A DNA stretch of 64,000 nt, from NCBI RefSeq assembly GCF_002105155.1, contig NW_019028980.1, forward strand, positions 620,001 through 684,000. Direction: 5' to 3'. The notes below the pieces were generated by a model. The model saw only the letters and a list, made by a program, of their open reading frames with translations. It did no database searches and had not been told where the DNA came from. Shown in pieces: positions 22,861-34,573 of this stretch (position 1 is the stretch's first letter; each line of letters starts with the position of its first letter). Both the position numbers and the translations under genes were made by a program. Origin of the DNA: Lobosporangium transversale. Lineage: Eukaryota > Mortierellomycota > Mortierellomycetes > Mortierellales > Mortierellaceae.

Positions 22861-23126
22861 CAACACTATGCAGATTATTCGATATCGCTAGAAAGCTCTG
22901 TATAGCATAGTTGTCGGTGGCACCGGGCTTCCCAACGAACGCTAGCAGTGTCTGTTAGGTCGTGTTTAGTCACTCTACCTGCGCCTTTGACGTTTTTCAA
23001 AGTCAAATGTGATGTGTCCTTTGACGATCAATGGTTGGGTTTTTTGCGAATCTCAACACTGTGCAGATCCTTCGATATTGCTAGAAGCTCTGTCCAGCAT
23101 GGCTGTCATTGGTAGCTGGTATTCTG
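22861..23126. repeat. Diverged direct duplication, about 75 nt, 192 nt apart
   Basis: 22861-22935 (CAACACTATGCAGATTATTC...) and 23053-23126 (CAACACTGTGCAGATCCTTC...) align over about 75 nt, sharing GATAT-GCTAGAA-GCTCTGT and TAGCAT/CAGCAT with scattered substitutions and small gaps. An old tandem duplication or two terminal copies of a decayed element. Confidence 0.55.
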
Positions 23127-23275
23127 ACGAAGTCGAGCGGGACTCTGTCGGATGTTGAGACTTTTCACAAAATCTATCTATAGGAGTGGTGCGCTGTATT
23201 TCGAATTTATTACTATCATCTGTATCTCATTTTCGATTGTAGATATTCTATCATGTCATCCAAGCCGACTAGACC

Positions 23276-23674
23276 ATGACGCCAAGATCTAAAGGGTCTT
23301 ACGCGTGGCCATACCTGAATTCATGCGCCCGGCCTGATGACTTTGAGTATCAATCATTTTTGACCTGGACGGAAAAAGATAATTTGAGCAAGGTCAGCGC
23401 ACGAGCAGAATGGAGGAATGCAATAGCATGGATGCAAGAGAGCAGCCTATAGACGCTAAAGGAGACGGCAGTTAGACTGGAGAGAGCATGGAGTAAGAAT
23501 CTTCATAAGGACTTTGAGAGTAGGCATTTCACCAGTCAATTGTCCAAACGGAAGCTGGAGAACGATCGTCAACTTCTGCATCGAGCGGTGGATAGTGTTC
23601 TCACAAAACGGTGCCGACTTGAGTACAGGGAAGAAGAGGAAGCTCTTGATTCGGCTCTGTCATCAGGTATTTGA
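23276..23674 (+). pseudogene. 133-codon frame interrupted by one TAG; charged coiled-coil-like protein relic
   Basis: From ATG 23276 a single frame continues to TGA 23672-23674 with one stop, TAG, at codon 59 (23450-23452). The first half (MTPRSKGSYAWPYLNSC) is ordinary globular composition. The second is helical and charged (LKETAVRLERAWSKNLHKDF, SQLSKRKLENDRQLLHRAV). Statistically a 133-codon frame with one stop and coherent composition suggests a nonsense mutation. Similar charged helical modules head many multi-copy proteins in Mucoromycota, but no family is claimed. Confidence 0.45.
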
Positions 23675-24191
23675 GTATATATTTGGCATACAGCTAAATG
23701 CAGAGTTCACTCCTGAAATAATGTCCGCACACCCAGCCAAGACATCACACTTGCTAAAAGAATAAAACACTGTTTTGCTTTGTAAATTTGTATTCACACG
23801 TATTTGATGATGAATGAGGCACCGAAAGACTCCGTATGCTGCATTTTTTAAATCTATCACTCGTGCATCATTGACTTCAATAGGTGGATTTTGATGCGCG
23901 AAGCATGCTAGACCACCCCTTAAGAACACCACCAGAGTGAGAGAAAAAAAAGATGTTGCCCATACGAACAAATATCTCTACAACAAATTGGCTTAATCTC
24001 AGCTGATCGTAGCAACAAGGCTACTCTACAGCTTACAATACCCCGTTCAATTAAAGTCGTCTGCAATGGATTTATCTTTTTCCAATATTTGAAATTAACA
24101 GTAGCAGGAACCTCATGAAGCCTTTCCGCTCCACCAGATGACCCTGCATAGCATGATTCAGGAGCCGAAGCTCTATTCGTATTCAACTAAA
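23675..24191. other. Spacer, no gene seen
   Basis: Short frames only; none shows a motif, and splice-consistent models were not found. It borders the rRNA fragment. Confidence 0.5.
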
Positions 24192-24370
24192 AATCGGAAA
24201 AGGCGGTAATCGTCGCGTTCTAGCACGGATTCTGACTTAGAGGCGTTCAGCCATAATCCAACGGATGATAGCTTCGGGCCATTACCTGCTCAGGCAGGCC
24301 CAAATACCAATTATCCGAATGAACGGTTCCTCTCGTACTAAGTTCAATTACTATTGCAACAACATTTCAT

Positions 24371-24425
<55 letters not shown>

Positions 24426-24544
24426 ATTAGTGGGTGAACAATTCAACGCTTACTGAATTCTGCTTCAGTATGATAGGAAGAGCCGACATCGAAGGACCAA
24501 AAAGCAACGTCGCTATGAACGCTTGGCTGCCACAAGCCAGTTAT
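24192..24544 (-). rRNA. Fragment of 28S (25S) rRNA, antisense, degenerate
   Basis: The plus strand is the complement of the large-subunit rRNA 3' domain. Recognisable blocks are GGCGGTAATCGTCGCGTTC, AGGCGTTCAGCCATAATCC, GGTTCCTCTCGTACTAAGTT (complement of the sarcin-ricin loop), CCTGTCTCACGACGGTC and AGGAAGAGCCGACATCGAAG. Several substitutions (for example in the segment after GATAGCTTCG and in CAACATTTCATCAG) and loss of the remainder show a dead fragment of about 350 nt, not a functional rDNA unit. It ends abruptly at CCAGTTAT, where a TTA microsatellite begins. Confidence 0.9.
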
Positions 24545-24567
24545 TATTATTATTATTATTATTATTA
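24541..24567. repeat. (TTA)9 microsatellite at the rRNA fragment border
   Basis: Nine pure TTA units begin exactly at the last bases shared with rRNA (AGTTAT). This suggests slippage at the integration or truncation point. Confidence 0.85.
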
Positions 24568-24834
24568 ACCCTGGGAACTTAAATATCTCCCTCAATAAGC
24601 TTTCTACCTAATCCAAAATAAGAAAAAAAAAAAAATTTAATGTGCAGGCCATGTGTACGTGAAATGCAGCGCATTCTCAAATAAAGAAATAGAAGTGCTA
24701 GTACAGAATTTTATTAATGGTTTCTTTTTTTCTTTTAATAACGAAGGAAAGCGAACAGATGGAAAGAGCAATGAAGGTAATGTCTAAATGATACATGTAA
24801 GATATGAGCCAAGTGGTAAATGGATTCCGTACGC

Positions 24835-26076
24835 TTATACGTTGAGCCTAGCAGCGAGATCAGCGAGCTCGTCAGAAACCTTCTCGTCTCCCTCCTTTTC
24901 TTTTTCATCTTTTTCATCCTCCTCATCCTCCTCATCCTCCTCATCCTCCTCATCCGAATCTGGCTCCTCCATATCATCCAAGTCTCCGAGCGCATCACCA
25001 TGATCGTGTTTGGCAAGAGCATCACGAATAGCATCAATAGCGGCGCTGTCCTCATCAACTTGGTTTCCATTCAGTTCAAGCTTTGTCAAATTGGAGAGGC
25101 GATTAGAGATCGCGCTGGCCAGTTCCAAAACACCGTCCTCCCTCATCTCAGCGTATGTAAAGTCAAGAGACTCCAACTTGGGATTCTTGCCCTGTGCCAA
25201 AGCATGTGATAGGAGAATAGAACCCTTGTTGGAGAGTAAGCACTCGCCAAAGTTGAGCCTCCTCAATTCCTTCCAGGAAGGCAAAGCAGCAGCAAAGGCG
25301 CGGCATCCACGCTCTGTGAACGTATTATCCTGCAAATCCAAAATCTCTAATCCAGGACACTTGGTCAATCCAGCAGCAAGAGCCTCAATTCCTTCCATAC
25401 GTATTCCATTTTGAGGCATCGCAACATGGGTTAGCGTTCCATGGGCTGCAAATGCCTTGGCGAGATCAGGGGTAGAGCCATTCTCAAGACGATTACGCCC
25501 AGCAATAACCACACGGAGAGATGACTTTTTATTCTCAGCAACATTCCTTTCATGAGCGGTCATCAACGCCTCAGCAAGGACTTTACCTCCAGTCACACCC
25601 AATCCGTTGTTGTTGAGCTTTAAGATCTGCAAATTCCTGTTCGTAGTCAAGAATTCGACAAGAGGGTGGACGCCAGCTGCTCCAAAGGCATTGTCGCTAA
25701 GGTTGAGCTCCACAAGATGCTTCTTGTCTTTTAATGCATCGCCAAAGTAAACCAGACAGTCAGGAATCTCGGAGCGCAGACGTCCTGTAAAAATATCCGA
25801 AAAGTTGGCAACCTAATAACAGATTTGGGGCGTGAAGAGTTAGAAAAATAAAAATATACAGATATATGCATTCTGATTGGTTATTACCTTCAACAGAGGC
25901 TTCTTGGCAAGAGCGGCAGCAAGAGCACGGCAAGCCTCAACACCAAAGGTATTTCCACTCAGAATAACGTTCTCGAGCTCGTCCATGCTCTCAATGGTTT
26001 TAATGAATTCCTTGACATCCTCAGCACTTTCAAGCTTTAGGCCACGGCCCTCAATTGAGAATGTAGTTTTAGACAT
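24835..26076 (-). CDS. Ran GTPase-activating protein (RanGAP, Rna1 type)
   Basis: Stimulates GTP hydrolysis on Ran in the cytoplasm and so maintains the RanGTP gradient for nuclear transport. Two exons, 26076-25888 and 25812-24835, give 388 residues, the size of fission yeast Rna1. The protein is a curved leucine-rich-repeat array: repeats such as ENVILSGNTFGVEACRALA, LVELNLSDNAFGAAGVHPLV, LQILKLNNNGLGVTGGKVLA and LEILDLQDNTFTERGCRAFA follow the RI-type LRR pattern (LxxLxLxxNxhxxxGhxxLA). After the last repeat comes the diagnostic acidic tail (repeated DEED units, encoded by a CTCCTCAT-type repeat at 24910-24960) and a short C-terminal helix. No SUMO-binding tail of the animal type. Divergent with MPS1. 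Confidence 0.92.
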
Positions 26077-26654
26077 GCTTGAATCTAAAAATTCAGGATT
26101 TAGGTTTAGTTGCTGTGGTTAGAGGATACAATTTAATTCAAGGCATTTTGTCAATCAAGAAAGATTCTGAGGTTCAATCGGATCGAAATCTTTAGAGATC
26201 GCATGAAGTCGATGCTGTCTAGGGTATTCACTTACATAGTGCGCTGCGAGGATGAGACAGTAAATGGATGTCAAAGAAAGAAAAACAAAAAAAAGAAAAG
26301 TGTTCGCTGGAGAGTTATAGTGGCTGAGCACATACCTCCTTGTAACAGGGCAAGAGTGTGCCAGGGCATCGCATGAGTTGCACAACTAACTTGTCCTTTT
26401 TTAAGATCATTGTCACTCAAAGCATCATTCACAAAGGCATAAAATACAAAAATATAAAGCAATTCATTCACTTCTTACCATTCTGACTTACTCTCTCTCG
26501 CTCTTTCCTCTTTTTTTTGTCAGTTACCTGCCAGCTCGCTGTACCTGCATAATAAACAGAATTATAATTGAAACATTGTCATCAAAGGCTCAATCAACAT
26601 CACATCTCCTCTTAAACACTTACCATATATACCCATACTTAGGTTGTGAGGGAT
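26077..26654. other. Divergent promoter region between RanGAP and MPS1
   Basis: 578 nt separate the two start codons. Short CT-rich stretches (about 26490-26515) but no clear TATA motif. No coding frame with motif support was found. Confidence 0.5.
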
Positions 26655-29107
26655 ATGGAGGCTAAAGAGAAGGTATCAACTGCCACACAATAATTTTAAG
26701 AAAAAGCGCGCCAGTTTTTTATCTTAGTAGTGAATCTATAACTTTCTAGACTTCATGTACGTAACTATAGAAACGAGCGCCACCACCAAAACTTCAACCT
26801 GTTAAAGCTGACCAGCTGAGGGATAAAGAAGCTTACCTTGTCGATTACTTTGGCGAAGCCAGTCTACCTTTGGTAGCGACCAGTACAATCGTACGGCCAC
26901 CGAAGCGACCTCTCTACACCAGAGCAAAAAGCAGCAATCAATCCAACAACATATCCAGACCGCCTATTACACTACAGCGCTCTCAAGATGCAGAGAACAC
27001 TATGACTGTGAAAAGTCAAGTACCACTAACATCCTTTGAAGGGATTAGCGTGAATTCCTTCTCACAGGCAGAGGTACCACCGATACAAAAGCCTCATCCT
27101 GGTTCAAAAACTGAAGAGCAAGGATCGCTTCAGAAAAAGCGAACGCCTCTGGCAGATACCCTAAAACTGGGTTCCGAAGGATCTGCAGAAGCACTACTAG
27201 GGCCGAAGGTGTGCGTCGTTTACATGTCTTATTGATATTGGCACGGGGTTCAATATATCTTTTGCTCAGAGGCTAGTTATTAGATTCTAAACGTTGACAT
27301 TTAATTTAGGCTAACTTTACTCCTCCTCAGCACAAGGTCTTCAGGAAAGCAACGGGGAAGGAAAACATTCCTCCTCAGACACCCCTTAGCTCACGCTCTA
27401 AAACTCTCAAACCAATTACTAAAACTGGGCTACGAAAGTCCTTCAATTGGGGTAAGTGTAATGTAACAAACAGTCAGTACAGCGTGCATAACTTTATCTT
27501 TTTCAAAAGCCCAGTTTTTAATCATATACCGCTAAATTAGGTCGTCCATACAGAGGTGATGTTGCAGATCTAGAGAATCAAGAAGAATCGAGAGCGGGAA
27601 ATGGTAGTCGTTGACATAACTAGAGTCTGCTTTTCAATTATCTTTGAAATATTCACTAACAGTATTTGCTCCTATTTACGTACAGATAACAGCAATTCAA
27701 CAGGAGACCTACAGGCAGAGCAAGAGAAGAAAGAATCACCCGTGGAGGTAACAGCATCAACATCATGTGAGTTACCAATACAAACCTTACAAGAAGAAGA
27801 CGTCGCCATTGTGGACCAGGCTCGGGTACGGCAAGGTAGTCATCGCGACGTAGATATACCAGGCTCTGTTCACAAGAGAATGAAACATAGCATGGATGAC
27901 TTTCCAGAGTCTCACGAGGGCCCTTCAAAGGTAATGTTGCGTAATGCAACCCGATGTCCCTTTAGCATATAATATCTCAAACACCCATCTTACACATAAC
28001 CTACGCAATATTAATATATCTTTCAGCCCGCAGCACAATACTTGGATGTTACGGCAACGAACAAAGCTACAGTACAAGCCGTGCACACAGCATCGGCATC
28101 AGTACCAGCGCTAGTATCAACGTCACCATCAGCTCTCTCGACCTCTGTTACCCCTACTTATTCCTCTGAACAACCAAAAGAGTCAACAGGAACAAAAGCG
28201 GAATCGAGGGTTCAGGACCAGCCATCAGTCAATTTAGTCCCTAAGGCCATGCCTGGAGAAGCCCCTAGCACATCCAATTCATCTCAATTATCAAAGACTC
28301 CAAAGCCTGCTTCAACACTACCTCAAACCAACAACCATCAGAAACAGCAGTCGCATGGGTTACGTTCAGAAGGGATTGCCTCTATTGCAATGCATTTGGC
28401 GATAGGAGCAGCTCAGGCTCCACCATTACCGCGTCCCCAGCAGCGAATCGGAGGATCCATGGTAGCTCAAAGACCTCTCAATGATACATCAGACCCCCCT
28501 GTATCTACACCGCCTTCTTTAGTGGCAGTGACATCAACACAGGGCCGAGGAGAGCTCGGTGCGCGACTAGTCACAATGGTCAACAATCGGCCTTATACTC
28601 GGTTGACTCAAGTCGGCAAAGGAGGCAGTTCTAGAGTATACAAAGTGCTTGCCTCAAACTCGAGGATTTTTGCGCTCAAGAAGGTCTCATTTGAGGAGGC
28701 TGATCAGTCTGTTATCAATGGATATATCAACGAGGTGAAATTATTAACAAGGCTGGTCGGTAATTCGAGAATCATTAGGCTGTATGATGCAGAAATCAAC
28801 TATACAAAAGGCTATTTATGCTTGGTAAGTGAAACAGACTAACGTGTTTGTTTTTTCAGGGTGCATCAGCTGGTAATGGCTAACTGAAAACTATTCACCC
28901 TTCGATCAATTAGGTGATGGAGTACGGCGAAATTGATCTTGCACACATGCTGCTCAACCAGCGAGAGCAGCCATTTGATATTCATTTTATTGGGCTTTAC
29001 TGGCGACAAGTAATAAAATTTATTATCGTATATGCAGATTGAGCACTATTATCTGCCCTTTTCCGATTTTACAAAGATCGCCACCTTACTCACGCTTTTT
29101 TTTTATC

Positions 29108-29138
<31 letters not shown>

Positions 29139-29932
29139 GAATGACTTTTTGTCCTGGTGTATAGATGTTAGAAGCTGTACAAGTAATCCACGAAGAGAAG
29201 ATTGTCCATTCGGATCTTAAGCCTGCCAACTTTCTCTTAGTGGAGGGCTCTCTGAAGCTGATTGATTTCGGAATCGCCAATGCCATTGCTAACGACACCA
29301 CCAATATTCATCGGGAGGGCCAGCTTGGTACTGCCAATTACATGTCGCCTGAAGCTGTTGGATCTAATCCTAACGTAGCATGTCGAAAATTGGGGCGGGC
29401 GTCAGATGTTTGGTCACTAGGATGCATTCTATACCAGATGGTGTATGGTAAAACACCATTCTCGGATGTGCTGAATGTCTTTAAAAAGATGAACGTGATT
29501 ACCAATCCGGATCATCGGATAGAGTTTCCAGAGACAGTCTTGTCTCCTCTACAGCCCAAACGAACACAGTTTGCTCAAGTGACTGTAGCGAAACCAACGA
29601 ATGTACTCGATAATAATATTAATAACAATGGTGTGGATGTAATAGTTCCTGCAGCGGGATCAGGGCCAGGCACGTTGGGATTTGGGTCGGGATCAGGATC
29701 GGAATCAGGGTCGGGATCAGAGTCAGGGTTAAGGCCAGATGGTTCTGCAGTTATTAATGGATCACAATCAAAAAGCGGTCTCAATGAATCTTCATCATCT
29801 GCACTGGCGCCGGCAAAGACCATCAAAGTAGATTTACGTTTAATCCAAATCATGAAAAGCTGTTTATCATACCATTCCAAGGACAGGGTGACTATACCAG
29901 AGCTTTTGAATGATCCGTTCTTACACCATTAG
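26655..29932 (+). CDS. MPS1: Dual-specificity spindle checkpoint kinase MPS1/TTK
   Basis: Protein kinase of the spindle assembly checkpoint, acting at kinetochores (and at spindle pole bodies in yeast). Eight exons close in phase: 26655-26672, 26771-27208, 27310-27451, 27541-27603, 27686-27930, 28027-28824, 28914-29009 and 29165-29932, total 855 residues. The N-terminal 480 residues are disordered, Ser/Pro/Thr-rich. The kinase domain starts near 490 with [18 protein letters not shown] and the lysine in FALKKV. It carries HSDLKPANF (HSD instead of HRD, typical of Mps1), [19 protein letters not shown] and [13 protein letters not shown]. Between PETVLSP and [13 protein letters not shown] in the C-lobe lies a Gly/Ser insert of about 90 residues (29552-29822). 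A six-codon first exon sets the start. Confidence 0.92.
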
Positions 29933-30993
29933 AGAAATAAAAGACCGATGGTCTTTGCGTCAACAGCGTTGTGCGTGTAAAATAACATAAATAAATACAT
30001 AAATCGGCATTTGCTATTTTGAGTCTTTTTTTTCGATTTAATAACCACAGCTAATTGACGATAATTATAAGGATAGAAAATGCCACTAAATGCTCGCAAT
30101 AGTAATGAGATTCTACTAGGATTAATGGAAAAGAAAAGAAAAAAGCAATAACAACAGCTCAGGGACTATCATTTGGAAATGGCCTAGCAATTTCGCGCTC
30201 ACTAGATCGCTCAATCCTTGAGAAAGCATGTCTGACACTGCCTGCTTTTTGCTCTAAAAATCAAGTCAATGGAATAGCAAGTTCCTCTTGTCTGATATGA
30301 CCTATGCTTCTCCCAAGGCAATAGAGAGAGGGCGGCGGGGAGATGGAATCAAACTGTTTAATGAAGTTTACAACACACAACCAAAGGTATAATATATATG
30401 TCATCTAGTGGATCGATCTGATGATTTATTACTTAATACTCATTTGGGGCACATGTCTTGACTAAAGCGCTGATGTGTCTACCATTTTGTGTCCGATCAT
30501 TAGGACTGAAGGAAAGAAAAGAAAGGGTATAATGCACTTTTAATGGACAACAGACAACCATTTTATTCTCCCCCAGTCCGGACTTCTTCAGCAAGGAAAA
30601 AGCTGCTTGATGTGTCTGTGGCAATCATATCTGAAACCACAGGCACTCATGCTAACTTTTTGATCTTGGATGTAAGGTGGGGTGAGCCTTCTTTCTAGAG
30701 CTTTAGAATTGTCATCGCGAAATGTATTCATGAGAATGGGAATACTTCAGTGATGTACGCTTCAACTATATGGTTTATTGAAATATTTCAGCTAAGAATC
30801 AGCAACCTCGTTCTAGGAAGATGAGACTATCAGAACAGCAGATATAAGCAACTGCACGGGCCGCCCTACATTTGTAACCGAAGTTGGGATCTGTATAAAA
30901 TGTGGTTTTATAATGCTGTTTCTGTGTATGGGCCTTAACAGAGTGGTTCCTGGATGAGAAAGACACTCAAGGACACAGGAGGGACACAAAAAG
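29933..30993. other. Spacer with a possible two-exon minus-strand remnant
   Basis: Mostly without genes. On the minus strand 30353-30302 and 30253-30159 join in phase across a GT-AG intron and end in TGA; the joined C-terminus reads GRSIEQKAGSVRHAFSRIER, then SSEREIARPFPNDSP. No upstream exon could be connected, so it may be a gene fragment or chance. Confidence 0.3.
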
Positions 30994-31429
30994 ATGTACG
31001 AAAAAGTCGACTATTTTATTTCTAAAATTTCTGAAAAAAACAGACATTTAGAAAAAGCCGTTGACCAATATATTTTGAAAACGAGGTGGCTACCATTAGA
31101 GGTGAATGAAGGCGCATGGGATCTCTAGTTGGATATCTCGGAGACCTACAGATGCGCCTATCCATGAATTTAACCATACGGCCATGTGACATGAACCATA
31201 TTTTTAATTTGCCAAAAAGAAAAAAAAGAAAATGTCGCGTCTACGATGTACTTGGAGATTTAAACTGTGAACCTGATCTCTTTGTTTTACTGTCATAATA
31301 TTCCACAGCACACCCTAAATCTCCGATCTCTTGCTTCCATTTCCTTCTGGGCCTTTGCTTTCGTTGCTTTCATTTATTATATCTATATGTTTTTTATATT
31401 GTCATCATCGCTACATGTTGGCGACAGTT

Positions 31430-32628
31430 TCGAGAACGGGACAACTGTAACTATTGTTAGATGCCCCGACATTAACGTGGGACCAGTAGTTAACGAACCA
31501 TATCGGCTTCTCACTCTCAGTACCTTGGTGCTTACGGTGGAGAACCAACGCCATTTCGAAGATTCCTATCGCTTTCACGTTAAAGAGATACTTCATAGGT
31601 ATGTCAGCCGCTTTAGGGATTGCTCAAACCCTCCCCCAATTTTGAAATCAGATAGCGACTGCCAAAACTGCAACGTACCCTTTACCAGCGACGAAGATTG
31701 ATGAACCTACGATTGAAGGTAACAAATCAATCATTGACACTGTCATGCGCAAGAAACTTTACATACAGGCGGAGTGGTTCCGGGACAATTATCAGATCAT
31801 CATTGCTGGAGATCATCTCACTATATCGATAATTCGATCGCTAAAGAGATACTCTAGGGGTGAAGTTTCGCCATGTTATAGGCGCCGGTGGGCCCTTCCT
31901 ATGACCCAGCTCTTTCATCTTCAGATGACGCTCAGCAGTATGATAGACCGTAATCACTATGGCTCGGTCTCCGCGGCAGGCTCTATTACCTATAATGCAT
32001 CGAAGCTTGGCCGCAAACGCGTCAACTTGAACAAGCAAGGTTTCCATGCGACAGATGAGCTCATACGACACACCTTAGATTCGATTTTTCTGTGAGCTGC
32101 TGAGGCTATAGACGGCTCGAGCATCATGAATCCCGTGGTCCATACTGATGGCGGCCTTAATTCCGAAGCAGTGCTTTCAAGTTTAGCTATGGCATTCTTT
32201 CAAGGTTTCAAACCAACTTTCCTACGTTCGAAAAACGGAGCACTGTGGCAGCGAGGAGCGCGGTATTTATGAGAGATGCCATTTTGTATATAGAACTATC
32301 CGATGCCATCAAGACTGGTGATATCGGGCGCATCGAGGAAGCTATAAAGTGGTTAACCATTGTATTTCAAGCAGGAAGTACAAAGGATTACGCGTATGAG
32401 CTTCTCCGTCTTAGTTGTCATCCCCTCTATTCTTGGACACCAGAAGTAAAGGCTGCCATAATGTCAACATGGCTGATAAACACAAGTGGTAAGGATAGTG
32501 GCTGGATCCCAGCTGACTTATATCAGGAACCCATTTTGTCTCTGTTCACACCGAGTGATGTTTTCTTTGAAGTTAAGGTATTTGGTAAGAGATATCTTAT
32601 TTTTAAATTCAATCGGGTGGACGAATAA
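31430..32628 (+). pseudogene. DUF6589-like protein, decayed
   Basis: Pieces in different frames read like the DUF6589 family, which is multi-copy in many fungi. They are KIDEPTIEGNKSIID near 31700; FRDNYQIIIAGDHLTISIIRSL (31775-31840), matching the family's GDxLTV-type core; WALPMTQLFHLQMTLSSMID; and AILYIELSDAIKTGDIGRIEEA with YAYELLRLSCHP (32290-32430), matching the AIKxGDIGR and KYxxELL segments. Frame shifts near 31690 and stops near 32095 and 32245 prevent a full product. The N-terminal part upstream of 31430 was not recognised. The family role is unknown; I recall it as abundant and variable between strains. Confidence 0.55.
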
Positions 32629-33347
32629 TTCCAATCCTTAATCACCTTTTCTTGCCGAGGAATAGCAAAGGTCAAGTTATGTACCAGTCCCTCCAGTAGG
32701 TAGCATCCAAAAATGCAAACATTTTGGTAAAGATGTACTTACGGAGAGAGCTGAGAACGAGCCTAGGTAGACGCCACTAGTTTGTTATATGAAACGGACG
32801 CTCTTTTATTAGAGAAACAAGGCGAATAGGGACAGCCACACGCGCACAGCGTCCTTGGATCTCGTATGATTCTAATATTCTCTATTGATTTGGTGGCTGA
32901 TTTTAATATTTCCCGCGACGAGCTTGTAACAAGGGAAATAATTGGCTCTCAATACATTCAAGGCTATTCAAAAAATATAAGAAACACCGACCAAGTGGGT
33001 TGGACAACACATTAACAGGCTCTGCATTCATAACCTTTAGCTTTGCCTATCATTATCTGAAGTATTCCAGATAGTTATTTTTTTTGGCCTTGGTCATACT
33101 AATTTTTTCTTAACAGGATAAACACCAAGGTATCTCAATGCTAGAATAAGAAAATGTTCTAAAGTTCGTTACCTCTCATTACCTCTAAGGATTAAAATTA
33201 GTACCACTGACTATGCGTACTGTTGATTATGCAACAGGAATTAGGGCCCAGAAGAGGCGACTTTATACAGCTCAGCAAGTGTTGCTGCTAAGGACAGGAC
33301 TCCCTGAATGTCAATTTCCCCAGCATCTAACTAGCTTGAGTCGTAGA

Positions 33348-33378
<31 letters not shown>

Positions 33379-33575
33379 CCGCTGTTAACAGATGAACAAA
33401 TGATACTATTTATATTGTCAATGTATTCTTCGTTCTACATCGCTTTTGTTTCCATGCGAGGCCTCCTCAAGCTCCAAGGCTTCACAAAGCTGTAGGTCAT
33501 GTTGACATGATCATGCTCCAGTTCATGGACGATAACTTGAAAAATACTCTCTTCTGTTGCCGTTACCTTTTCTTC
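32629..33575. other. Spacer with a T27 run
   Basis: No gene with support. Contains T27 at about 33352-33378. On the minus strand at 33435-33560 the frame of the small gene next door continues past its TGA for about 45 codons (VIVHELEHDHVNMTYSFV), which may be part of an older, longer version of that gene. Confidence 0.4.
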
Positions 33576-34192
33576 TCAAGGCTTCGGTTCCCTCTTTCCT
33601 TGGCAGGCTAGCTTGCTCTTCATAGCTGCTTGTGGTGTAGCCTTTCCAACGGTACCGCTAAATCCCATGTTTGGATCGATATATTTCTTAACGGTCTGCT
33701 TGAATACAACCTCCTCGGAAAGCTTTAGCATTTTTCTTGCGTTAACGCTGCAGTCCTCCTCTGCATTGCGGAACACCTATTATATTTATACTGTATTACG
33801 GAGCATGAAAAAGTTTACTAGCTAGGATTTCAAGATTTCAAGTACATCTGTAGTGCAACAATGTCTTTGAGGGACTCTTATTGGCCAAGAGAGATTCAAG
33901 GACACTATTGGCACAAATTTCCACTTTTCTATCGTCTCTTCAGCCGAATGAGACGACTGAGGGCGGTTAGAAGAGTCTGATGCCGCACCAACTACTGTAT
34001 TAGGGAACAGATCCGCTTGTGAGAGGCGTATCCCTCGGTGACATTAAGGACGTCTATAGAACAAGCCTTTTTTTGCCCTCAGATTTTCTCTTTAAAAAAG
34101 GTACCGCTTGCGCCTGCGTTGCTGTCATTCCTGTTATTAGAAGATGAAGAAACGGCAGTGTTTTCGCGTGGCATGCTGATGGAGGATTGCAT
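33576..34192 (-). CDS. Putative three-exon small protein of unknown function
   Basis: Exons 34192-34105, 34033-33846 and 33776-33576 begin at an ATG, have GT-AG borders and close in phase to 158 residues. Intron 2 carries a CTAGTAAAC branch-like motif. The N-terminal 55 residues are Ser/Asn/Ala-rich (SSSSNNRNDSNAGAS). The middle holds EKWKFVPIVSLNLSWPIRVP, and the C-terminal third is a charged helix (VFRNAEEDCSVNARKMLKL, then SEEVVFKQTVKKYIDPNMGF). No family recognised. The in-frame continuation beyond the TGA raises the alternative that this is a truncated pseudogene. It sits in a repeat-rich, gene-poor block. Confidence 0.4.
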
Positions 34193-34540
34193 AGGTACTC
34201 ATGAGTACGTGAGGACAAGCAAGTAGTGGTTATTGTTAGAAAATAATAACTAGAGAAAGAAGATAAGCGAAAATCGAGTGTGGATCGCAGTATCACATTG
34301 TCCGGTATTTATTAATTTATTTTCCATCTGTTATTGAGATCTCCTATTAATATGATACTCTTTTGTACGTGCATATGATTAAATATGCAACAATCGTAAT
34401 AAATAGCAGTGATTGATCTATAGAAAAAAAATAAAAGCGAGAAATAGAAGTGAGCATGGTTTTATACTTTTAATGGACACTATCAATTCGAAGATCAAGA
34501 GGACTTGATCACTTGTCATTTGTTGGCTTTCCTCAAGCGC

Positions 34541-34573
<33 letters not shown>

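Noticed and set aside
24735-25070. Arg/Met-rich frame overlapping the RanGAP acidic tail
   Set aside because: It is a shadow of the GAGGAT-type repeat coding for the DEED tail in the true frame.
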